Shown here piece by piece: positions 40,101 through 51,448 of a stretch of DNA of 64,000 nt. Numbering within the stretch: position 1 is the first letter of the stretch; every line of letters starts with the position of its first letter. A program made the position numbers and the translations under genes. The DNA is from Phorcus lineatus (taxonomy: Eukaryota > Mollusca > Gastropoda > Trochida > Trochidae): NCBI GenBank assembly GCA_921293015.1, contig OV121091.1, positions 27,636,839-27,700,838 of the forward strand. The letters run 5' to 3'. The notes below the pieces were generated by a model that was not told where the DNA came from, made no database searches, and saw only the letters and a program-made list of their open reading frames with translations.

Positions 40101-42131
40101 TCAATCAACTTAAAGTAACTTGACAAGGGCGTGTCAAATGACCTTAATAAATCAAATTGGAACCTAAGCTACATTTGACTTCGCTAACGACGGTAAAGGC
40201 TGGTAATTTTGTCTATAGTTTATACGGCTTTGAAATCAGGGATTGTCGTATAAAATTTCATTGACTTTGGTCTGTAGTTTTGTAAGTCGTTTTGAAAACG
40301 TTTAACATAAAACTATCATATTCTGTAGAAATCTGAAATGGCGTGATCTGGCAATAATGGTAAAGCTAATTTTAACCAAGCTGTGTAAAACTTGTTTCTT
40401 GCTCTCTAAAGTACATTTTCAAATCGTTTGTGCATATCGAAAATCCAACATATGCAATTCATATCAAAGTTTCTTTTTCGCAATGTTTTGAAACTGTTGT
40501 GTTACATATCGTACATATGTAATGAATTTATCAGGAACATTTATCAGGTATACCACGTTTTTTCAATATATCAATGGGTATAATTGAAATAACGATAAAT
40601 AACAATTCTACGGAAATATAATATAGCTCCGTGGCTACATCTAAATAACAGCTCAGTTGTACACTTCCATCAGAACATACATTGATACTTTGGAAGTATT
40701 TAAAGATATAAAAATTATATGCTAGTCGTTTTTTGTAAACTCGGCCTTTTGAGAGATAAAGTGATAATAAGATATAAACACACACAAATGACACGCTGAA
40801 AAGAAAGGGGATACGAACAAGTGAGAAGTAAAGTAACACAAGGAAAGCTGATACATTTTATATTCTTTCTAAATAAGTTATTTGGTCTCAAAACTGAAAG
40901 AGAGGACTAATTTGAAATATCAATTACATGTCGTTGCTTTTTACTATCTATTTGAGAACGTAGTGTCAAACAATCAGTTCGTATTGATATTTACACTTCG
41001 CGATTAAGTCGTAATAGGAATCCAATATTCCGAGAGGAATATCTTTATTCCTACTTTCATTTTATTGCTTTCTTCTGTGACAAGATTAAATTATACCTTC
41101 TTGTGTTCACCGACTTTTTATAGTAAATGATCAAATTATTCTGTCAATGTCTTTATAATAAAGGACTATAGCTCCTTTGTTTTGAGGTGAGGTGATTTGT
41201 TCTTTAAAGAGTATTTCACTTATATCTAGGCTGATAGTATTGTTGCAGGGAAAAGGCCCCAACACCATTGTGGCTATGCATTGCGGTGAATCCTGCGAGT
41301 ATGGGCTTGAACTAGCGAACCATTGGTTTTACTGCAGTTATATGCAGTGTAGCCTGTCACTTAAACCTTACTGTGTAGAAATATTTTCTACTGCAGATAA
41401 AGTTTCCTAGCCCCGGGCGGGATTCTACTAGATCCAAAGCCGAACATATTCACCATATTAAGTTAAACCAGGGTCGGACCTCCTTGAATGAGTAAGATTT
41501 TTGAGAGATTGATATTCTGACCAAAAAAAAACGTTAATTGAAATGACACCATAATACATAGATGCATTTCATTACATAAAGGTATGTTTGTACAAATTGA
41601 GTAACCTTTCGGATCACTAAGCAGTATATCATACACAATACTCTCTCGTCGAAAGTTAACTTTAGATTCATTTATGTATTCATCTCCGTTTTTTGGCACC
41701 GGCAGTCAGCTTAGTCTTGTTTGATAGAGACGAGAAGAGACGAATTTCTACTCAATACCTGTAAACAAAGATAAAGACTTCGTAAAATCCGTTTCAGTTT
41801 TTAAATGATACTATTTCAATGACAGCTCTTTAATATACACACAGGGATGTTAAAATTGCATACCGTATGACACGGAAAGGAAAGAGTTAGAAACCGAATT
41901 TAATTAATTATCCATGAAAGTTGGAACGATCAAAAGTCTTTGTACTCCGCAAAATGTGTATTGATTTCCAAAATTGTTTTGTCGTGAAATTATAGTGTAA
42001 ACAAAATGTGTTTTGCAAAAGAAAGATTCTAGGAGATTCTCCAGAAAGATGTTATATATTTGTTTTCATTAAAATCCTTACCTCAAAACAAGAAAAAGTC
42101 TGAACATGAGTCGGTAAAAGCTTCAAACTGA
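37122..42131. other. Gene-free stretch, nothing recognised
   Basis: Five kilobases of AT-rich sequence. The longest frames (38535-38813 minus, 40531-40839 minus) are hydrophobic, without known motifs. A weak B-box-like AGTTCAAGCCC on the minus strand near 41300-41320 lacks a convincing A box or cloverleaf. Confidence 0.4.
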
Positions 42132-42133
42132 TA

Positions 42134-42710
42134 AACCTACGGGCAAAAGAAACTATAGGTCGGAAAAATTTTCACAACCCTCTAAATGTGTAGTGTAAAT
42201 AACAATGCTTACAATGTTTCCCCAAGTACCAAGAAGGGAAACACAAACGCAACACGTACCTACACCGACGCTGCTGACGTCACAATTGAGAAAAACACGT
42301 TATCACAGCTAGCACGCAATTCACGTGCACGAATTCGCTATAAGAGACATGTACCTGTTCAGTGGGATCACAGCTTCCAGAAAAACATAAAAAGTATGCC
42401 ACGACTGACGCTAGAACAGAGAGGGCTATAGGCATGTCTGAAATGGGAGCAGCCAAAGTCAGACTTGCGATGCACGCCATTGACTATCGCAAATTTGTCC
42501 ATGAAATCTCAGTGTAACTTTCACTTTTGACCCCTAAGTAATTTGAATGCAAATTAAAGCTTATCCTGTTGTGATTTTGTCATTTTATGTACACCGTTAG
42601 ATTTGCAATAGAATTTACTACAAACTACATGTAATTCATAAAAGATATCATGTGTTGTGTATTTTGTACAGGTCAATAAAACGACCTATAGTTTCTTTTG
42701 CCCGGTAGTT
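42134..42710 (+). mobile_element. Internally deleted Tc1/mariner-like element with 29-bp TIRs
   Basis: The left end (42134-42162, AACCTACGGGCAAAAGAAAC then TATAGGTCG) and the reverse complement of the right end (42682-42710, AACTACCGGGCAAAAGAAAC then TATAGGTCG) match over 29 bases with about three mismatches. The element is flanked by TA on both sides (42132-42133 and 42711-42712), the duplication typical of the Tc1/mariner superfamily. At 577 bp it is far shorter than a complete element of about 1.5 kb, and only the start of a transposase remains inside. It is therefore a non-autonomous derivative. AATAAA occurs at 42675-42680, just inside the right repeat. Confidence 0.85.
42396..42486 (+). 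pseudogene. Tc1-like transposase N-terminal fragment
   Basis: From the ATG at 42396 the frame reads MPRLTLEQR, then after a small frameshift AIGMSEMGAAKVRLAMHA. This corresponds to the first helix-turn-helix of Tc1-like transposases (MPRLTxxQR-x-x-AIGML-x-x-G-x-x-x-x-x-VA). The similarity stops at about 42486, and the rest of the DNA-binding domain and the whole DDE catalytic domain are missing. It lies inside the TIR-bounded element, which supports the superfamily assignment. Confidence 0.65.
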
Positions 42711-42712
42711 TA

Positions 42713-45700
42713 TTTTCAATTCTCCTTGTTAGAAGTGAACCTGCACATTAATATTGTGAGAAATATATTGTGACCCTCGTGCTCTATTGTTTTATTTTGA
42801 TGCGATTTCGAGTGCGACATGGTCTATAACAAAAAGACCGCAATCAATTTTGTAAAATCTGATTGTAAAATAATTTCAGATTATACGAAATGGTTGAGGT
42901 GTTATATCTAAAGCCATGTTAGTTAGACTAAAATGTTTCAGGTCCGCGTCGTGGTTTAATCAACATCTTCAAAGACTAAACACCATACACTCGAAGTCTA
43001 ACTATAAGTTAATCAATTGTAGCAGAAATATTGAGTGGCAGTCGATTTGATGGCCATTTAAATGAAAATGTAGAAGGAAAGGTCAATATTTTCCAATGCC
43101 TCCCGTGTCAAAAGGTCACCAATGATTGGCCCATCAGTCCTACAGAAATATACCAACGCTCCAAATGCTGCCAATGGTAAGACGAGCAATACTGAAAACT
43201 AAACATTTATACGAAGACTTTAAAATGATACATAATATAATTCAAAAATTAAATTTGATAGATTTTACACTTGGAAGTGACCCAAAGTCTCTGAAAGATG
43301 ACTCCTGTTTCTGATCGTTGCCTAGCAATACATGACTGACTAAAACAGAAATAATTATTCTCGGCCCTATATGCGTTACAAAGACGACAAAAAGAATACA
43401 TACATGTAATGGTTGTGGCGGTCATACAAGAAACGTACGTGGGGTCTAACGCGCCGTCGTTAAGAAACAATTGGCTAAAAGATAACTGGCCCGCTTTAAA
43501 ACACTAAAAGACATTTTAATGTAATCCAAATAAAAGAAAAACGATTGGGAGAAGACACTGCCATTTGTTTTGATGAGGTATTCAGATGACAAACGTGTCG
43601 CCGATCAAATTACTTTACTTTGGCCTGAACAATAAAGGAGGGTCAGTGATCTTAAATAGTTAAATTGACATATTAAGGTGAGACATTGCCGATGAGGATT
43701 TACATATTTCACAAAAGCAAATATATTTTCACTCAACAATGCTCTTTAAGTGCTAAGGTTAAATAATGAAACACTCAAACGTGGTAACATTAATGCAAGT
43801 ATTCGTACATATCAAACACACATGACAGTCACAATTCATCCTGCTCGAATAAACAGTTTTTAAGAAGGTCTCGTATCTCTTAATGCATCTGGACATGCGT
43901 TTTACTCCAGGGTTGAACTTCTTTTTTTGTTGTTGCTATTTTTCTTCTAGCTGGCTTCCCTGCAAAAATCATGAAATTTGACCTTGAGTGTTTAGTAACA
44001 TAATAACTTTGAATGGTCGATGTGAAAAAAGTAATGAGAATTTGCAGTTTCTGAGACAAACTCGTTATAGGCGAATGCTTAAGCTACGTACCATACAACT
44101 AAGGGCTCCCTAGTGCATTATAATTAAAAATGAAACGAATCTGCAAAGATGCATGGGGTTGGATATTTAAAAAATCAAGATGGCACCAACACCACGTGAC
44201 CTACGACCTTGCACAAAATTGTAAGTCTCTAAGTGCGTTTTGAAAGAAAAATAAATGTTATGTCGAACCTAGCCCCTATTGCAACATCGGATTGCGTGAA
44301 ATAATGATAACCACGCCGTTTACAATAAGGATTAAGCTCTTAAGGCTTAAGTGCAGTGTTCCATTGCTCGTTTTCGCCTTGGAATTCAAGGCTTCGTGAT
44401 CCAGACTTTGTCTTGTTTTGCTCATTCCACCACAAAGATATCATAAACTCAAAATCATCATCAAAACATTATCAATAGTTTCATATATCAAGATATCAAG
44501 ATCATCTTAAACACTTTTTATCAATCACATCAATAAAAACCATAATTTGAAAAAAACTACTAAAGCTCATATATTTAAAACATAAGCCAGGTTAAAAATG
44601 CTGAAGCAGAGCTGTACTTCATCGGAGATCCTTGAGTCTCCTGTACCAGGAAATATCGACCAATGTCAACGAGTTTCCAACTCTTCAATAAGAACTCCCG
44701 CTGCTGTTGATTTGGGGAGATCATAATGAGATAAAGTGCAATCGTCCACGGCAAAATTGGGTGGGAGGAAATTAAAACTTTGGGAAATCGTGTAAGAATC
44801 GAGTGAAGACTAATAACCTTACCATCTTTGGAAGTTAATTGTAGCTCAGGCCTCTAGATATACTCTTCTCGGTTGCCCGTGATTGCAATAAGATCCGAAC
44901 ATAACATTGTTCGATGCTACGGCATGCACACCACCCACTTCCCCGCCTGTCGTACGATGAAGAGGGAAGCTGCATAGTTATAGCGTTACACCTTCGTGTG
45001 ATGGACTCTTCTACGTTGAATATAGACTAAAATTTAGTCTATAAAACATTTTAATAACTTACTGTTTCTTCATCCATAATATATTTTTCTTTTGGCTCCC
45101 ATTCAGTCAATCTAGACTTGCTGAATGTGGACCTAGACTGTATAATAAGCTCCTTTATATACACAGTCATGATGCAGGACTACGTTGAATATTGAATAGA
45201 GTTGCAGAGATTTGAGATTCGAGATTGATGATTTACATTTGGTGCAAGCCGCATGTCCAAAACCTTGTTTCGATGTTTAGTTTGGACTTAGTTTAGTTAT
45301 ATATATGGTCATTACTCATATCATGCTTTGTCGACAAGAAACTTTGGGTCCCGAACTTAAAATGAAAGACGATCAGCGAATGATAGAAATAAAATCGGTG
45401 TTAAATTGGGATTTCATATGGCACTGTCGTTATAAAATTATAGAACGTCGTAAAATATTTGCAACTATCATTTTTCAAGCCAGTTCGATTAACATGTCAG
45501 AATAATTTAATATCATTCGTAAGAAATATAATATTCAACTTGAATGAAAAATAGTTTCTGTTCCTGATTACTCAAGATTTGAATTTGAGACACTAACACT
45601 TATCATCTAGTTTTAAAATATCCTTCAAGTTAGTTTTAATAGTTCCATTTGCATGCTAGATCTTCCCTGCTGCATTGTGTTTACGAATATCCATACGAAC

Positions 45701-46322
45701 AGAAAACCCATGTAGACTCGCGAAGATGTTATCATTAATGGTAAATGTTGTAGGACTGGCATAAAATTTATGGATATTTGCGAAAATAGTTCGTATTTTA
45801 GACATAATACGCTTGTTTTTAAGATTATGTATGATAACATGGTTATCCGATAGCTTTACATCACCAACAAGACCCTCGATTATATGATAAACTCACTAAT
45901 TAAGCATCTTCAACGGTTTTCCTTTCCTTCCCTCAATCTTCATATTCCAAACTAATCAATATCTTTAATTCATTAAAGCGCTTTTCGAATTAGATTTTTT
46001 CATCCAAATGCTTTTCGGTTAGTGTTTGACACTTATTACATAAATAAATGCTTGCCATCCCTATAATATTAGATTTAACTCTTTTCTACGGTGATTTTCC
46101 TCGAAACAAGTTTTCTTTTTGCTTTTCTAATTCCTTTCGACTGCATCAAAACGATTTTGTACCCACATATCTTTCTGACAAAACACTAGTGTTAGTGGGT
46201 ACTTGTAGAAAAGAAAGAAAAGGAACAGGTTAGATCAAACGCAAGCTAGTAGCAGAAAATGTCGCGCTCAGCCACTTCTGAAACTTGTTTTAGTGATTCT
46301 ACAACAAACAATGTCCATGTAG
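42713..46322. other. Gene-free stretch, nothing recognised
   Basis: No frame exceeds about 73 codons with any recognisable motif, and I see no repeats that can be tied to the rest of the window. Confidence 0.4.
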
Positions 46323-46390
46323 TCTCTTCAAAGGATGCGGTACTAAAGTACACAATTCTCTTCAAAGGATGCGGTACTAAAGTACACATT
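46323..46390 (+). repeat. 34-bp tandem duplication
   Basis: TCTCTTCAAAGGATGCGGTA followed by CTAAAGTACACAAT occurs twice in direct succession (46323-46356, 46357-46390), identical except at the very end. It lies just upstream of the transposase remnant and looks recent. Confidence 0.9.
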
Positions 46391-46399
46391 ATAACAAAT

Positions 46400-47035
46400 T
46401 GTGTAGAGGACTCGGAATGTTGCAAAAAGGGCCATCATAACGTGAAGTTGGTGAAGAACTTGGTGTAAGCCACACTGTCATCAACAGGGCTTGGAATCGT
46501 TTCCAAACTAATGGTACTGGAGGTCGTGAAAGATCAACAATGCCACGTGATGACCGTTTTCTTCTACTGCAAGCTCTGCGACACAGCACCAGAAATGCAC
46601 GCACACAGCTGAGATCTTATCGCTGTACCACTCGTTGAGGTCAATGTTTCCACACAAACTGTGCGTAGACGACTGCATAAGAACGCTTTGCATGAAAGAC
46701 GACCATGTGTTCGAATCCCCTTAACTCCTGCTCACCTTGGTGCTTGTCAAAATTGGGCTTCTAAGAATGTCCATGTCGAGCCTTCTTGTTTACAGAGTCT
46801 AAATTCTATCTCGACTGATAGACGGGCGAGAGTTTGGGGAAGACAGCGGCAACTCTTTGCAGTTGGTAACATTGCTGCAGCAGATAGGTATGGAGGAGGT
46901 TTAGTCCTTTTGGCCTTCTTGTTAGCCGGATCTAAATCTAATAGAACATGTATGGAACCTTCTCCATAAAGCATTGCTAGAAAGTGTGGTTCAACAAAGC
47001 ACCAAACAGGAACTCGGGAGATCACTCACAGAGGA
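46400..47035 (+). pseudogene. Decayed Tc1-like transposase
   Basis: The plus strand, over several frames, gives the helix-turn-helix region (VGEELGVSHTVINRAWNRFQ, 46446-46505; GRERSTMPRDDRFLLLQALR, 46523-46580), then VSTQTVRRRLHKNALHERRP and LTPAHLGACQNWA (46645-46760). After that comes RRARVWGRQRQLF and AAADRYGGG (46825-46900). These are in the order found in Tc1 transposases. The part expected to hold the first catalytic Asp (F-x-DES) is shortened or lost between NWASKNVHVE and SISTDRRARV. The C-terminal DDE portion is barely readable. It is not functional. A 41-base stretch at 46441-46481 matches 57840-57880 on the other strand with three mismatches. Confidence 0.8.
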
Positions 47036-49933
47036 ATGAAACCGAGCGGCAGCAAACAACATACATATACAATATATATATTCAGCCATTTCGACTGACA
47101 TCCTAATTGATCCGACAAAGATTTGGAATTAGTTATGATGATGGGACGTATTAAAACCTCAATCCATTTTTCCATCGATTTCACTGGTCTGATCTTTGTT
47201 CTACACTCTCATTGGTTCGCTGAAATAGTTATTGTGCCTACGAAAGAAATACCGAGACAGTCTGAAGTCACTGTGGTATCATCCTAAAATGCGAAACGCA
47301 GAACGGTTTAAACAACATTTACGGTTGGCTGCACACCCCTGACGCCTCGTACTATAATAGAATGGCCCAAATTAAAACAAAAAAGATGTTGTTGTGTTAA
47401 GCATTCATTCTGCATAAATGTTCACTTGATTGATTTCAACTTGATTAACTACATTTATACGAAATATACACACAAAATATGACGCTTGTTCGCTATTTAG
47501 CTCATTGATAAGTTTTCATTTTAGTCTGTGCATTCAAAATACTAAATAGATCAAACATATGTGTCCAAACCGTCACTGTCATGAACAAATTCATTTGTCA
47601 ACAAGCTGGACATTCTGTCGCCGACAGTGATTTCAACTTAATGGGTAGCATGACAGTGACGGCACATGCCTAGATATTCACAATTTACTTACACCACCTA
47701 ATAGCATACGCAACATTGAATGTCAGATATCCGGTCGTTATGAAAGGCACAGTTTTCATATGATTTAGGTTTAATTGCAGGCTGTAAACTCAAAATCCGT
47801 CATAAAAATAACAGGACTTTGATATCTGTCGGTTATACTATTTACCTTTGTGCACTTCTTCGAAATGATGGTTTTAGGTTCATACAGTTCTTTGAGCATG
47901 TTTAATGTATATTGACATGATCTAACACTTAAATTAACCTTTATGCTGTTTACTTCTCATCCATCGCATCTGACAAGGAAAGTATTATCTGTGTATTTTT
48001 GTGGAGACGAAATTCGAGAAAACTTGAAAAATAATATCAGTATGAACGTTCTACTGCCAATCCGCATCAATCACATGTTGGTGTCTTGCTTGATGAATAT
48101 GGAAACAATCAGTTGTCGCTGAACTTACATCAATACTTCATTGTTGTGATGCTATTTCAAGTATTCTGTTAGAAAATAATTTTTATTTTGAAAAAAGGAG
48201 GCTAAAATAGAGACGGAAATGAAAATTATAAGCTACGCTGCACTGATGATTCCTAACACGAATAAACGTTTGAAATGGAAATTAAAAAATCTAAACATAC
48301 CCTCTCGAAATTAAGAAGTTTATATAGTGGAAATGATATATAACATATGCGTGGTCTCAATTGTCACAGTGTCAACCTTTGGTTGATCTTCTTTGTAAAG
48401 AAAACCTTTCACTTTGCTGTAACTGGTCATTGATTGTTATTACATAGAACTCGGCAAGTGTGTGAGGAAGAGCTTATACGTCTTTGCTAGTGCCCTGCTT
48501 AAGTCATTGCTTTCCTTCCCATTGCTTTGGAAATGAAGGGGGAAACTTCTATTTAGGATACGAATTCCCGATGAGTAAGAGGTTATATGGTTACGATATC
48601 GCATGAAAACGTCGGGCCGTATTTGCCATTGGTCAGTTTGTGTCACGTGACTCCATGACCTTTTAAAGTTTAGAGTTACGGCCTCTCCAACGGTGGTCAA
48701 TTAGACTTAACAGTCTACGGTCGTTTGTCCCTTTAAGTATAGCTTTGTATTGCTTGACAGCTACACGATCAATTTTTCAATCATTCAATAATTTATTTCT
48801 GTCTCAATTGTGTACACGTTAAAATTCATAAAATATATACAAAGTAACACATAAACACAACCAATCGCACAGCGATTTACGAGAGACATGTTTTAAAAGA
48901 ACAAGAGTATTATAACAGTTTTAAGTATATGAAGTATGTAACTTTGCATTCACTAAAATAATATACAACACAGTCAAAAAGTATACAAGAAGGTGAGTCG
49001 AAATGTCGCGTTCTCAGAATAAAGAAGTTGTCGTCCATATTTTAGCCTCTTATCTGATTTCCAACTTCTAAATGCCACTAAAAGTCACCGTGTACTTTTT
49101 TTATCAATCCCCAGTTTTACCCTATCCACCCATCCGCCCGAAAGTCCTTTGTTATGTCAAGCCGGTGTTGAACTGTACTTTTGTTTGAAACGGCTGTTAG
49201 CCTTATCATGTGACAGCGGGAATAACAAGCTCAAGTCATTCGAAAAAGTGCATTCTTGCCCTGAAAGACTTCTCGTTTACTTTTATTGGCTTGATTACAG
49301 ATATTTTGTTTATGTATTATCATTGTGCCGGAAAAACGGGTTTTTATACAAGTTGAGTTTTTGTTATACCGTAAAGCTGCAACGGTCAGAGCTGGCGATA
49401 TTGCCGGGCTCTTAGCGTCGAATCCCGCAAGAGACTATAGACCCGGAAAAGTACATGAATATTTAATATTTAAAATATACCAATATTGAAATAATATCTA
49501 TTGTCATAGAAAACATCTATCCGAACATAGAAATATTCAGCCAATAGATATAATTTATAAGAGTACAAACATTGATTGGTTAAGGAATCATGATACGAGA
49601 AATAGCCTTAAAGAGATAACGACATTTGATATTTCAAATTATCAACATATTCCATTATTTTCATTTTCAAAACTAGGGTTTCAAATTCCTTAGCCCTGGA
49701 ACAAGGAAGTCAATTTAATAAGAAGAAAAACAAACAATCCCTTCAAAGATTTTACAATGTTTATTTTAACATAAATTCAAGTGCTGAACGCTGAATTTCA
49801 AATATTTTTGTTCATTTCAATTCGGCGGGTTTACATCTGATGGCATACAGAGACATTTCATATCAAACACTAGTTTGGAAAATGATAAAGCAATCATTAA
49901 ATATAGATAAAGGTAACTAATGTAATACATTAT
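47036..49933. other. Gene-free stretch, nothing recognised
   Basis: Frames at 48440-48700 minus (86 codons) and 49149-49415 plus (88 codons) have no known domain. The last few hundred bases may be the 3' untranslated end of the minus-strand LINE that follows, but no poly(A) or simple tail marks its end. Confidence 0.4.
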
Positions 49934-50404
49934 TTAAGGCTCTCCATTTAATGTTGAAAGATGGTAGTGCATTATTTTTACATGCAATAAATTTTTTTCC
50001 TTGACAACACTTATAAAACACTCAATAGATAGTTTGTTTCTCTTAATACTTGATATATGTATATACTTTTTAACAATTAGTATGATACGAGATACCAGAA
50101 GGCTGGCTGAACTGTTACAGAATAAAATATCAAAGTCAGAGATGACAATATTCAGATGTGTAATATGCTGATTCATAAAATGTTCAACTTTTCTCCAGAA
50201 TTCATATACTAATTTGCATTTAATGAAAAGATGCCGCAGACTCTCAGGTTCTGATTCGCAAAAAGAGCCAATATTTGTATCATTTATTTTCATTTGCATC
50301 AGTTCTTTTCTAGTGTAAATTGCTCTATTGATAAATCTATACTGAAAATCTAAAAGTTTTACATCTTTAGTACAATTTCTTATTTTCTGAAAACAACATT
50401 CCAT
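49934..50404 (-). CDS. Open part of the LINE: C-terminal domain with Cys/His motif
   Basis: A frame of 156 codons ending the LINE. It includes DVKLLDFQYRFINRAIYTRK and SFCESEPESLRHLFIKCKLV followed by YEFWRKVEHF. The latter is the C-x7-R-H-x4-C type tail of Tx1/L1-like ORF2 proteins, thought to bind nucleic acid. It is part of the same dead element and not an independent gene. Confidence 0.75.
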   Translation of the reverse strand: MECCFQKIRNCTKDVKLLDFQYRFINRAIYTRKELMQMKINDTNIGSFCESEPESLRHLFIKCKLVYEFWRKVEHFMNQHITHLNIVISDFDILFCNSSASLLVSRIILIVKKYIHISSIKRNKLSIECFISVVKEKNLLHVKIMHYHLSTLNGEP

Positions 50405-50845
50405 TGAATAATTGAGTTAAGTTCATTTTGCCATTTTTGACAAACTTTCAGTGGAGAGTCATCAGCAATCAGTTGGTCATAGAAATGTCTCCATCCTTTT
50501 TGTTGAGAAAGTAAAACTTGAAGAGTTTGGCTCACTGAGAGATTTTGATTACACAAATTATTCGATAAGAGAGTGTGTTTCCATATTTTGGGGATACTCA
50601 AAATTATCTTGTTGTACTCAAGGGTTGTTCTCTTGATACCATAAAGAGTTTTAACTTCATTGAAAGGTAAAATTTTTTTATCTCCCCTAATATCTATAAT
50701 TGTGTGAATACCTCTACTGAACCAGCTTTCTTTTATGAAATTGCTGTGTCTGAACTGATGATTTAACCATAAGGATTCAGCTAATATTCTTCTACCTGAG
50801 ATGTATTTATAACATGTTGTTGTTTATAGTATTTACCCCATAAAG

Positions 50846-51448
50846 TTAATATTTCGTGCCAAAAGGTTTATCTGTAGATATATGCTTTCCTATATTTGCC
50901 CCTAGAAGAAATATCTTATTAAATGGGAATAAACTGGGATTATGAGTTGAGTTTTTTTTAATATACCTCCTTAGGCAAGATAGTTTGAGTGCACACATGA
51001 AGGATCTGACATCTATCATTCTTAGTCCACCTTCTTCATATTTTCTACAGATAGTTGTCCTTTTGATTTTATCCTTCTTGCCATCCCACAGGAAGTTGTA
51101 TTTTATATTGTTCAAATGGTCAAGAAATTCTTTTGGAGGGGATGGCAATACAGAAAGAATATGGACTAAAGTTGATAATGCTAGAGTTTTTAAAACTGTA
51201 ATTTTACCTTGTAAAGTAAGTTTTCTTTTTTCCCATCCTGCAAGAAGTCTTTTTATTACTATAAGTCTTTTTCTAGTATTGATTGCCCATAGATCTTTTA
51301 AATCAGGATTGAGAAATATACCAAGGATGTTGAAGTTACCCTGATGCCAATCTAAGCTACTTTCCGAACATAGTATCACTATGGTTCCGGTCATTGATCC
51401 AATCCAAATGGCCTTTGTTTTTTCGATGTCTATCTTTAGACCTGACAT
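50846..51448 (-). CDS. Open part of the LINE: RT connector region
   Basis: This is the longest uninterrupted frame of the decayed LINE, 200 codons. It starts SGLKIDIEKTKAIWIGS directly after the YADD block and continues with FNILGIFLNPDL, RLLAGWEKRKLTLQGKITVL and YNFLWDGKKDKIKR. These are the thumb/connector motifs of Tx1/L1-like polymerases (NILGI, LxGKIxVxK, FLWxGK). It ends at a frameshift in FGTKY, after which the homology resumes in another frame. The first Met is not a genuine start. Confidence 0.75.
   Translation of the reverse strand: MSGLKIDIEKTKAIWIGSMTGTIVILCSESSLDWHQGNFNILGIFLNPDLKDLWAINTRKRLIVIKRLLAGWEKRKLTLQGKITVLKTLALSTLVHILSVLPSPPKEFLDHLNNIKYNFLWDGKKDKIKRTTICRKYEEGGLRMIDVRSFMCALKLSCLRRYIKKNSTHNPSLFPFNKIFLLGANIGKHISTDKPFGTKY

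Noticed and set aside
41250-41420. Possible tRNA or tRNA-derived SINE (B-box-like AGTTCAAGCCC on the minus strand)
   Set aside because: No matching A box at the right distance and no cloverleaf can be drawn.
48440-48700. 86-codon minus-strand open frame
   Set aside because: Reads somewhat like protein but no domain is recognisable and splice sites are absent.
49370-49440. Possible tRNA-like sequence (GCGTCGAATCCCGC)
   Set aside because: Only a B-box-like string. Acceptor and anticodon stems do not form.
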